Assembly (NCBI GenBank): GCA_039916305.1
Contig: JBDSLR010000018.1
Coordinates: forward strand, 1-64,000
Length of the DNA: 64,000 nucleotides
Direction: 5' to 3'
DNA from: JACMLD01 sp039916305
Lineage (GTDB): Bacteria > Bacteroidota > Bacteroidia > Chitinophagales > Chitinophagaceae
In this document: positions 1 through 7,596 of the stretch, piece by piece
Numbering within the stretch: the stretch's first letter is position 1
Layout: each line of letters starts with the position of its first letter
Translations under genes and position numbers: made by a program
Notes under the pieces: model-generated
The model's database searches: none
Told to the model about the DNA's origin: nothing
Seen by the model: only the letters and a program-made list of their open reading frames with translations

Positions 1-2196
1 ATAGTGGAAGTACTGGAAGTAGAAAGGGATATGAGCCGCAATCCGGTCTTCCAGGTAATGTTTACTTTCCAGAACCTCCCGGCCAGCGATGAGCTCGACC
101 TTGGTGAAGCTGCGCTCCAGTCTGAAGATGTTCCAACTAGAGCTGCAAAATTTGAACTGCACCTTTCTATTAATGAGTCAGAACAGGGATTACAGTTGAA
201 TATGACGTATAGCAGCAGCCTTTTCCGTCGGGAAACCATCCACCGAATGCTGCAACACTATGAAAATTTGCTGATAGAAATCACAGAGAAATCTGTTGCT
301 CAAATTGGGAAATTGAAAATTATTTCAAATGAGGAATCCGAACAATTAACTAATGATTTTGGTACTGCTTCGGTCGAATATCCCACAGAAAAAACGATTA
401 TAGATCTGTTTGAAGCACAAGTAAAATGTTCCCCTGCATCAATTGCAGTGATAAGTGCAGACGGATCGTTAACCTACCAGGAACTTGACGAGCAATCAAA
501 CCAGCTGGCTCACTATCTGTGTAATATAGGTATTCAAAATGGAGCTATACTGGGTATCTGCTTTGACAGAAGTATCAAGATGATGGTGAGTATTCTGGGT
601 GTGTTAAAAACGGGTGCTGCCTATTTACCCATCGACCCGGACTTGCCGCATGCCAGGCTAATTTCTTTGCTTGAAGGGAGCAAGGCAGCTGCAATCATAT
701 GCGACGAGGAGTATTTCCATCTGTTCAACGCAGAAGAAAGCGGGCGGATAATAATCTGCTACCAGGCCGATGCTGCAAAAATAAATGTCCAGATCAGGAC
801 GAAGCCCAAAAGGTATCCAACTCCTGAGAGCCTCATGTATGTTATTTACACTTCCGGGTCAACCGGTGAGCCCAAAGGTGTGCTCATAAAACATGAGAGC
901 GTTGTCGATTATTTATATGGATTAGACAGCAAGACGAAGGTGTTTTCCTGCAGATCATTTGCACTTGTTTCAACGATAGCTGCCGACCTTGGAAATACGG
1001 TAATTTACTGCTCGTTGATTTCGGGGGCCACGCTGCATATAGTATCAAAGGAGATTATCACTAATCCAAATCTGATGTTCGCATATGTTGAAAAAAAATC
1101 AATAGAGTGCCTAAAGATTGTGCCGTCTCACTGGAAGGCACTATGTGTGCCTGGTCAATTGATATTGCCGCACAAACTGTTGATTTTTGGAGGCGAAGCA
1201 CTTGAGGCCGGTACAGTTGCCATGATCCACCAATTGAAGTCTGAGGTTTGTGTTGTGGTCAATCACTATGGCCCTACGGAAACAACGATTGGTAAATTGC
1301 TGTTTATTGTTCCGAAGAATGCTTTATTTGATCGGACTGTACCCATTGGTCAGCCTTTTTCAAATACCACAGTTGTTGTGCTTGATAAAAACAGGCAACT
1401 CTGCCCTGTAGGTGTTCCGGGGCAATTGTATATTGGTGGAAAAGGGCTTTCTACCGGATACATCAACAGACCCGATTTAACCCTTGAGCGTTTTGTAGAT
1501 ATCAAAATACCGGGAAAACAAAAATTACTGATGTATGATACCGGTGACACAGTAAAATATACTGCCGGCGGAAATATCATTTTCCTTGGAAGGTCAGACC
1601 AACAAGTGAAAATTCGCGGTTACCGTATAGAACCGGGGGAAATTGAAACCAGTATACGCAAGAGCGGCATGGTGGATGATGTCGCCATCGTCACAGTAAA
1701 TGATAGGATGGGTGAACTGCGGCTGATTGGTTATGTAGCCGTAGGATCTAATTTTGATCAGCAACAACTAAAAGCTTATTTACGACTGCATCTTCCCGAT
1801 TACATGGTGCCCAATTCATGGGTTGTGATGGAATCTATGCCGCTGACCAAAAATGGGAAAATAGACAGGCGTTCTTTGCCCGCAATAAATAACGAATCGC
1901 AGCAGTTGAACATTTTCGAAGCTCCAGGGGACGCCATCGAAATTGCCCTGGCTAGTATATGGAAGGAACTGCTGGGGCTGGACCAAATTGGTATACATGA
2001 CAACTTTTTTGAATTGGGGGGACATTCTTTACTCGCAGTAAAAATTGTGCACCTGATCCAGAAAAATCTGGACGTGGAACTTAGGCTGGATACCATATTC
2101 GCACTTCCCACTATTGGAGAACTGGCAAAGTTCATAAAAATTTATCTGAACAACTCTCTGATGAAAATAGAAAATTCAGAAACGATTAAATTATAA
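1..2196 (+). CDS. Nonribosomal peptide synthetase, C-terminal part (C-A-PCP), 5' truncated
   Basis: Final module of an NRPS that enters from beyond the left edge: the frame is open from base 1 and begins inside a condensation domain (NPVFQVMF motif around residue 14). A complete adenylation domain follows at about residues 130-620, with core motifs YTSGSTGEPKG (A3), NHYGPTETT (A5), YDTGD (A7), KIRGYRIEPGEIE (A8) and NGKIDR (A10). A peptidyl-carrier domain follows, with the 4'-phosphopantetheine serine in GGHSL at codon 2026-2028. Aligning the binding pocket by eye with GrsA gives D-L-T-K-I-G-H-I-G-K, close to the published aspartate code DLTKVGHIGK, so aspartate or a close analogue is the predicted substrate (inference). 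There is no thioesterase or reductase after the PCP; the next gene, 4 bases on, is a separate condensation protein. The C-terminal tail is short and mixed-charge and could dock to the TubC domain of that protein. Confidence 0.95.
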   Translation: MVEVLEVERDMSRNPVFQVMFTFQNLPASDELDLGEAALQSEDVPTRAAKFELHLSINESEQGLQLNMTYSSSLFRRETIHRMLQHYENLLIEITEKSVAQIGKLKIISNEESEQLTNDFGTASVEYPTEKTIIDLFEAQVKCSPASIAVISADGSLTYQELDEQSNQLAHYLCNIGIQNGAILGICFDRSIKMMVSILGVLKTGAAYLPIDPDLPHARLISLLEGSKAAAIICDEEYFHLFNAEESGRIIICYQADAAKINVQIRTKPKRYPTPESLMYVIYTSGSTGEPKGVLIKHESVVDYLYGLDSKTKVFSCRSFALVSTIAADLGNTVIYCSLISGATLHIVSKEIITNPNLMFAYVEKKSIECLKIVPSHWKALCVPGQLILPHKLLIFGGEALEAGTVAMIHQLKSEVCVVVNHYGPTETTIGKLLFIVPKNALFDRTVPIGQPFSNTTVVVLDKNRQLCPVGVPGQLYIGGKGLSTGYINRPDLTLERFVDIKIPGKQKLLMYDTGDTVKYTAGGNIIFLGRSDQQVKIRGYRIEPGEIETSIRKSGMVDDVAIVTVNDRMGELRLIGYVAVGSNFDQQQLKAYLRLHLPDYMVPNSWVVMESMPLTKNGKIDRRSLPAINNESQQLNIFEAPGDAIEIALASIWKELLGLDQIGIHDNFFELGGHSLLAVKIVHLIQKNLDVELRLDTIFALPTIGELAKFIKIYLNNSLMKIENSETIKL

Positions 2197-2200
2197 AAAA

Positions 2201-3772
2201 ATGCGTGGTACAGAATTGATGAATGTAATGAACATTATTGAGAAGGCGAATAACCAAGGAATTGTAATTGCATTCGAGAATAACAGTCTCAGCCTGATAT
2301 ATCAAAAGAATAAAGTTCTGGAACCCTCCATTTTGCAGGAACTGCAAAAAAATCGCAGTCAAATCATTGAGTATTTCCAGAAAAATAAAGTTGGACCGGA
2401 AAATGGGGCACAGATAGCAGGTCAGGACGGAGGAATTGTGCGAAATGGGCAATTGTACCATCCTATTACACCCATCCAGCTATATTGGGTAAATGATGAT
2501 ATTGATAAAGACTATAAGAAAGATGATCATTTTCATGGAAATATCGCTTTGTTATACAAGGTGAGTGGAAATTTCGATCTCAATGTATTTGATAAAGCGA
2601 TGTTGGCAGTCATAGACAGGCATGAGGTACTGCATTCAACCTTTCACAAAATCGATGAAACATACATGATGAAGATTGAAGCTGTAAACCCTGAAAAGTA
2701 CAAGAGTTGTTTTTATGACTTTACCGCTTTTCCTACTCCCACAAAAGATGCACTTAAAGATATTACAGGTTTTGCCGGACATGATTTCCAGCTGGACCAG
2801 GGCCCGCTGTTCATTGCAAGGGTTATCCGCGAATCGGAAAAAAATCACATCGTTGCTTTCAGGATACACCATAGTATTTCAGACACATGGTCTAATCAGA
2901 TACTGCTCCGCGATATTATGATAGCCTATAACTCTTTTTGTGGCGGTACTATTCCTGTGTTCAGAGAACTGGCCTATCAGTTTAAAGAGTACATGTCATT
3001 TATTTGCCGGCATAATGAAGAAAATCGCCTTGAGCATAAATTATACTGGCAGAAAAGGTTTCCGAATTTGCCACAGAAATTTTTCCTTCCTTGCGCTAAA
3101 AAAACGGCAAAAAGAAACATTTCGGAGAAAATAAAAGGTATAGAAAAATTTAAACTTAATACCGGACTTGTAGGGATTTTAAGCGCTCTGTCTAAAAAGA
3201 GTTCTGCAAGTATGTTTATCGTTTTGCAGGCATTATTTAAGAAATATATATTCAACCAAACCGGGCTGAATGACATATTGCTGGGTACTTATATTTTCGG
3301 CCGCGACCACCCGGGTACGGAGGACCTAATAGGAAGTTTTGCGAAGTTGGTTTTGCTTAGGGCGTCTGTTTCACACAATGATTCTATACTTGATATTGTA
3401 CAGAAAGTGAAAGAATCAAACGAAGATATGATGAGAATAAACGCATTTTCGCTTTTTGAGTTTTCATCCATGAGTTTACCGCCGGGCGAAGAGATCAATG
3501 ATTACTGGAAAATAGATATGCAGTATGCCGATAGTTCGAGTTTTCTAAGAGCACAAAACGACAATGCCAATACTGACAGTCAACCGGACGTGCAGTTTTT
3601 TCCTCTAAGAAGGGAAGTAAGCAACCTTATACCTATTGACATGGAGATAGAATTTTTTTATATGAATGTTGAAATCGAACTGACTGTTAAATATGACACC
3701 GGCATCTATACTTCTGAAGGGCTGCGGTGCTTTATTGAAGGATTTATTTATCAAATTCATCTATTGGGATAA
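2201..3772 (+). CDS. Stand-alone NRPS condensation protein with N-terminal TubC docking domain
   Basis: A 523-residue protein. Residues about 7-60 resemble a TubC-type (beta-hairpin) docking domain: an IIEKANNQGI start, a short strand pair and a closing helix with QELQKNRSQIIEYF. Residues about 85-523 form one full-length condensation domain. The active-site motif HHxxxDG appears as HHSISDT, so the catalytic second His and the Asp are kept and the Gly is replaced by Thr. There is no adenylation, carrier or thioesterase domain. It lies 4 bases after the NRPS stop, so the two are almost certainly co-translated. Plausible roles are condensation in trans onto the upstream PCP, or terminal release by transfer to an amine or alcohol; both are inference. 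Start chosen at the first ATG; an in-frame ATG at 2219 is possible. Confidence 0.88.
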   Translation: MRGTELMNVMNIIEKANNQGIVIAFENNSLSLIYQKNKVLEPSILQELQKNRSQIIEYFQKNKVGPENGAQIAGQDGGIVRNGQLYHPITPIQLYWVNDDIDKDYKKDDHFHGNIALLYKVSGNFDLNVFDKAMLAVIDRHEVLHSTFHKIDETYMMKIEAVNPEKYKSCFYDFTAFPTPTKDALKDITGFAGHDFQLDQGPLFIARVIRESEKNHIVAFRIHHSISDTWSNQILLRDIMIAYNSFCGGTIPVFRELAYQFKEYMSFICRHNEENRLEHKLYWQKRFPNLPQKFFLPCAKKTAKRNISEKIKGIEKFKLNTGLVGILSALSKKSSASMFIVLQALFKKYIFNQTGLNDILLGTYIFGRDHPGTEDLIGSFAKLVLLRASVSHNDSILDIVQKVKESNEDMMRINAFSLFEFSSMSLPPGEEINDYWKIDMQYADSSSFLRAQNDNANTDSQPDVQFFPLRREVSNLIPIDMEIEFFYMNVEIELTVKYDTGIYTSEGLRCFIEGFIYQIHLLG

Positions 3773-3889
3773 TAAAAGGCTAGATAGCCTGAGGTGCCGG
3801 TGATTGCGGTTGTGTTATCCGGTGTAGCCAAGGCATATGATTTTACACAAGCTAGCAGTTCCAGATCCAACACTAGACTCCAATCACAA

Positions 3890-5161
3890 ATGATCTCAAA
3901 AAATGCTTCGAAGAACGTATCACTTAATATGTTAAACATGTTAGAAAAAATTGAAAAGCAGTTAATAAAATTGGGCTGGATGGCCGGCAAGCCTGCCGGT
4001 AATAATAAGATAGCGCTGGTTGTACCTCAATACAATGAATATTCCAAGCCTAATTTTGAGGATAGGTTACACTACTTCCGGCACGTTTCTACCGAATACC
4101 ATGGCAGGATGGATGTGATAATTATTGATGATGGATCGACGGATGGCAGTTTACGAAAATTGAAAAGTTTTCTAGGCGAATACCCGGGTGCTTTTTTTCT
4201 AGCAGCCGTTAGACCCAATGCCGACAAGGTAGGCGCTATTTTTATAACCATTCGGTCAATTAAGCATGAATTCATTGTGCTTTCCGATTTCGATACCGAT
4301 ATTAAAGGAATGGATACCTGTATAAGCTCAATTGGCGAACTTAGGAATGAAAGTAACCTGATGGGCTGCTATTTCCGGATGTTGCCATTTGAGGGTAGGG
4401 GCCTTGTTTTTCGCTTTCAGCAGGCAGAATACTCATTACTCCGGAGCTTATATAAATTTTACAAGAAGGATGGAAGTGTGGGAGTAATGCCAGGTGCTGG
4501 CGCCTGTTATAAAAGGACTCATTTATTGGCAATTTATGAGCAGCATAGCGGCCTTCGAAACGGTGAGGACAGAGAGGCAACCCTGATTGGACTTAAGCTT
4601 GGTTATAAGACAATATACCAGGAACAGGTACTTACGCTAACACGCCCCCCCTTAACATTTCAAACGCTTATTAACCAGCGTGTCAGGTGGAACCTGGGCT
4701 ATCTGGAAACAGTTTATAAGGAACAGAGCGCCTATTTTTATGAATTATCGAAAATGAGCAGGCTGGGTATTATCTTCATAATGGATATTTTGACAGTAAG
4801 TTTTATACTCCTGCTTCCATTCTTAAGCCTGTTCATATTTATAATATTGGGAATTAAAGCGCTTTTTTACTTTTTAGGTGCGATATATCTGTTACGAATG
4901 TTTTGGTGTGTCAGGCAACTTTTAATTGCACCGCTTGAGTTCAAAGAAATACGAAGGATCGTCCTGCCCAGTGTTCTCATGTACCCGGTTCAAAAAATGC
5001 TGGTGGCTTATTTTTCCTGGACCTGGGCACTTTTACGGTTTGTCCGGAATATCAAGGCTGGTCGATACTGTTTTGAGGAGTTTTCGGGAAATAGCAGTTT
5101 AAAGGAGCAGGCTGAAAAAAAAAATAAAGGTAATCTTGCTTTCGTACGAAAAATTTCCTAA
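3890..5161 (+). CDS. Membrane-anchored glycosyltransferase family 2
   Basis: Inverting-type GT-A glycosyltransferase with a cytoplasmic catalytic domain and C-terminal membrane segments. Visible signatures are VVPQYNE at the start of the fold, IIDDGSTDGS (nucleotide-sugar binding), SDFDTD (DxD-like metal site) and QRVRWNLG, the Q-x-x-R-W motif typical of processive or cellulose-synthase-like GT2 enzymes. Two or more hydrophobic helices lie in the last third. The frame is open from a GTG at 3794, but the first 32 codons do not resemble the family, so the ATG at 3890 is preferred; ATGs at 3929 and 3938 are also possible. It sits between the condensation protein and blaI. It could glycosylate the peptide or a carrier lipid, but could equally make an envelope glycan unrelated to the peptide. 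Confidence 0.85.
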   Translation: MISKNASKNVSLNMLNMLEKIEKQLIKLGWMAGKPAGNNKIALVVPQYNEYSKPNFEDRLHYFRHVSTEYHGRMDVIIIDDGSTDGSLRKLKSFLGEYPGAFFLAAVRPNADKVGAIFITIRSIKHEFIVLSDFDTDIKGMDTCISSIGELRNESNLMGCYFRMLPFEGRGLVFRFQQAEYSLLRSLYKFYKKDGSVGVMPGAGACYKRTHLLAIYEQHSGLRNGEDREATLIGLKLGYKTIYQEQVLTLTRPPLTFQTLINQRVRWNLGYLETVYKEQSAYFYELSKMSRLGIIFIMDILTVSFILLLPFLSLFIFIILGIKALFYFLGAIYLLRMFWCVRQLLIAPLEFKEIRRIVLPSVLMYPVQKMLVAYFSWTWALLRFVRNIKAGRYCFEEFSGNSSLKEQAEKKNKGNLAFVRKIS

Positions 5162-5166
5162 CTTTA
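5136..5166 (+). promoter_or_regulatory. Candidate promoter of blaI-M56 pair with palindromic operator
   Basis: TTG (5136-5138), a 20-base spacer and TAACTTTA (5159-5166) approximate the Bacteroidota -33/-7 promoter, five bases before the ATG of the blaI gene. The spacer holds a perfect 12-base palindrome, TTTCGTACGAAA (5140-5151). A dyad between the promoter boxes of a BlaI-type gene is where an autorepressor would bind. It overlaps the 3' end of the preceding glycosyltransferase gene. Confidence 0.5.
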
Positions 5167-5170
5167 AATT

Positions 5171-5560
5171 ATGAATATAAGTAAGCCCGATATTTCGCCA
5201 ACAAAGTCGGAATTAGAAATACTCAAGGTTTTGTGGAAACAGGGACCCAGTACCGTTCGGTCAGTCAATAAAATATTAAATAATGACACCAGGGATGTTA
5301 AGTATACATCCACGCTTAAGTTGATGCAGATCATGGTCGAAAAGGGATTGATTACACGTAATACAGATAGTATGACCCATGTCTTTACAGCCAGGCATGA
5401 AGAGCAAATTATGAAAGCCGATTTAGTGGATAAGTTTGTCTCCAACCTATTTGAAGGATCTGCTACAAAATTAATGATGCAGCTCATGGGAAATCAAAAA
5501 ACCTCGCAGGATGAATTGAAAGCAATCCGAAAGCTATTGGATGAGCTGGATAAAGCATAA
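5171..5560 (+). CDS. blaI: BlaI/MecI/CopY-family transcriptional repressor
   Basis: A 129-residue winged-helix repressor. The N-terminal half matches the BlaI DNA-binding domain: PTKSELEILKVLWKQGPSTV, then VKYTSTLKLMQIMVEKGLI as the recognition-helix region. The C-terminal half is the helical dimerisation segment, where proteolysis inactivates family members. It is followed after 25 bases by an M56 membrane protease, the usual partner. In this family the repressor binds as a dimer to short dyads, and the palindrome at 5140-5151 just upstream is a natural target. In Bacteroidota such pairs are often not linked to a beta-lactamase, and none is seen here, so the signal and regulon are unknown; the adjacent TonB-dependent gene is a candidate. 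Confidence 0.9.
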   Translation: MNISKPDISPTKSELEILKVLWKQGPSTVRSVNKILNNDTRDVKYTSTLKLMQIMVEKGLITRNTDSMTHVFTARHEEQIMKADLVDKFVSNLFEGSATKLMMQLMGNQKTSQDELKAIRKLLDELDKA

Positions 5561-5585
5561 TTATTAATACAATTAAAAATGTTTT

Positions 5586-7418
5586 ATGAATACATTCTCT
5601 TTTTGCGAAATATTTACCCAGGAACTGTTTACTGTAGTAAGCTGGACGTTGGTTCATTCACTGTGGCAGGGGATTCTATTGGCTTTTCTGGCTGCAATAG
5701 TTATCGCGCGGACTAAGACAAGTACAGCTGATACAAGGTATAATCTGTTGATGGCTCTGTTTATCTCTCAAATTCTATTTAGTATTGTTACCTTCTATTT
5801 GTCATATCAATTTACTACTGTTTCAAACGGGATGGTGGGAACTGGTGTGTACAGCAGCTTTTTGCAATCAGTAGTTAGCAGGACTGACGGAGGTGTTTTT
5901 AATGATTCTCTTTTTCCGGTTTTAGAACTTAGTAGCTTTTTAAGTATCCATTCCAGATCGATTGCAGAAATCTGGTTGATAATTATACTCGTCCTGTTTA
6001 TGAGAATGGGTACGGGGTTAGTTTATATTCAAAAGTTAAAGCAAGATAAAGGGCTGCAGGTCGATTCTTTCTGGATAAAAAAATTAGGAGTATTTAAATC
6101 CAAAATGGGTATCAAAAAACTTGTTAATATCAGAGAGTCCAGGCTTATTAAAGTGCCACTGGTAGTAGGTTTTTTCAAACCACTGATACTGCTTCCTGTC
6201 GGACTACTGAATAATATTCCTCTTAATCAGGTTGAAGCCATCATATGTCATGAGCTTGCCCATATAAGGCGCAACGACTATTTAGTTAATATCTTCCAGG
6301 GGGTTGTGGAAAAATTATATTTTTTCAATCCTTCAATATTGTGGATTTCCTCATTGTTACATGAGGAAAGAGAACATTGCTGCGATGATGCCGTTGTCAG
6401 GTATGCTGTAGATAAAAGAACCCTGGCCGAAGCATTGTTTGCTTTTCATAATCATGGTTTTTTAAATATTAAACTAGCTCCTGCATTTCCAGGGAGAAGA
6501 AACAAACTATTTGTTAGAATTAAGAGAATTGTAAGCAGTAGTAATAGCACACTGTCACCAACGATCCAGTATATTCTGATCAGTTGCATTATTATTGCCG
6601 GCTTTATACTGGTGGCTTTTAAAACCACCCAACATCAGGTAAGTCCAAAATCTGTATTAGCAATTTATGGCGGGAACAAAAAGGCTACAACATCCAATGG
6701 CCTGGATACTTTGCCCGGAAATGTTGAATTACAAAAAAAATTGGAAGAGATTGATAGAAAATATGAAATCCTTCAGCAGCAAGCTAACCCGGATCTGGCT
6801 GAAATGAAGGCCCGCTTACAAACGTTACAAACTTCGCATGCTGGGAAAAAGGGGAAATCCCTGGATTCATTAATTATGGAAAGGGATGCATTGATATCGG
6901 GTATTGATGAAAAGGAAATGAACCTGAAAATTGCAAGAAATAGGGAAGTGAAAGCGCTGATGGGGATAGCCCCCTCCTTGAGTAACGGAACGATGTCAGA
7001 ACCGATGAATATTGGGGACAAGAGCGGAGTAGCCCCCCATAAATATAGTGACAGCGGAATTGTCAAGAGAAACGGAACAGATCAGAATAAAGAATTCTCA
7101 GTATCTCAAAGTTCTAAAAACGGTTTTGATTTAATGGGTAACAGACCTGTTAAGGCGGAATTACAGACATATGATTTTTTCGATGATTTTATCAAATCGC
7201 TGCTGGAAGATCATATTATAACTACAGCTACTGGATTGTCCTTTTTTCTCAGCAAGGATAAATTTATTGTCAATGATAAAATACAGCCTTCGAATATACA
7301 TGCCTCATTTAAAAAGAAATTTATGAAGCCGGGTAACACTGCAATTGTATACAGGTTTCATAATAATATGGTTGGATGGGTAGATGATGAGGAAGCAGGT
7401 AAAACTAAAAAACAATAA
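5586..7418 (+). CDS. M56-family (BlaR1-like) membrane metallopeptidase
   Basis: A 610-residue integral membrane protease paired with the BlaI-type repressor. The N-terminal part has transmembrane segments at about 20-42, 52-75 and 127-148. The cytoplasmic zinc-protease motif is HELAH at 222-226, with EREHCCDD around 261-268 giving the probable third ligand. A further membrane helix lies at about 325-345. The remaining C-terminal part, presumably periplasmic, has a charged, probably coiled-coil stretch (about 370-450) and a poorly conserved tail. It lacks the penicillin-binding sensor domain of true BlaR1, so beta-lactam sensing is not supported. By family analogy, activation leads to cleavage of the repressor; what is sensed here is unknown. 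Confidence 0.88.
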   Translation: MNTFSFCEIFTQELFTVVSWTLVHSLWQGILLAFLAAIVIARTKTSTADTRYNLLMALFISQILFSIVTFYLSYQFTTVSNGMVGTGVYSSFLQSVVSRTDGGVFNDSLFPVLELSSFLSIHSRSIAEIWLIIILVLFMRMGTGLVYIQKLKQDKGLQVDSFWIKKLGVFKSKMGIKKLVNIRESRLIKVPLVVGFFKPLILLPVGLLNNIPLNQVEAIICHELAHIRRNDYLVNIFQGVVEKLYFFNPSILWISSLLHEEREHCCDDAVVRYAVDKRTLAEALFAFHNHGFLNIKLAPAFPGRRNKLFVRIKRIVSSSNSTLSPTIQYILISCIIIAGFILVAFKTTQHQVSPKSVLAIYGGNKKATTSNGLDTLPGNVELQKKLEEIDRKYEILQQQANPDLAEMKARLQTLQTSHAGKKGKSLDSLIMERDALISGIDEKEMNLKIARNREVKALMGIAPSLSNGTMSEPMNIGDKSGVAPHKYSDSGIVKRNGTDQNKEFSVSQSSKNGFDLMGNRPVKAELQTYDFFDDFIKSLLEDHIITTATGLSFFLSKDKFIVNDKIQPSNIHASFKKKFMKPGNTAIVYRFHNNMVGWVDDEEAGKTKKQ

Positions 7419-7443
7419 TAACTGTTAAAAGCTATTCTAGTAA

Positions 7444-7472
7444 AAGCAAACAAATCAAATTTGTTTTGCTTT
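7444..7472 (+). terminator. Hairpin after blaI-M56 pair
   Basis: The arms AAGCAAACAAAT and ATTTGTTTTGCTT pair with a single bulged T and a three-base loop, 26 bases after the M56 stop codon. It is AT-rich with only a short T-rich end, so it may be a weak terminator or only an mRNA end structure. Confidence 0.4.
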
Positions 7473-7522
7473 CTGCATGGCAGTCTCTAAGCACCCCTCT
7501 CAAAAGCGTTCAATTTTCCTGA

Positions 7523-7539
7523 AACTTATTTGATAAGTT
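7523..7539. promoter_or_regulatory. Inverted repeat upstream of TonB-dependent receptor gene
   Basis: AACTTATTTGATAAGTT is a perfect 7-3-7 inverted repeat 57 bases before the probable ATG. Its centre includes TTTG, which lies 20 bases before TAATTCCA, so the dyad would cover the -33 element of a weak Bacteroidota-type promoter. Candidate operator; the protein that binds it is unknown. Confidence 0.35.
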
Positions 7540-7596
7540 GGCGCCATTGGTTTAATTCCAGTGGGCTGGATTTTTTTACCCCAAATATTAATTTCT

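Noticed and set aside
3777..3790. Inverted repeat AGGCTA-GA-TAGCCT after the condensation gene
   Set aside because: The loop is too short for the full stem and no T run follows, so it is not a convincing terminator or operator.
5586..7418. True BlaR1 beta-lactam sensor
   Set aside because: No penicillin-binding domain with SxxK and KTG motifs is present and no beta-lactamase gene lies nearby; called only as M56 peptidase.
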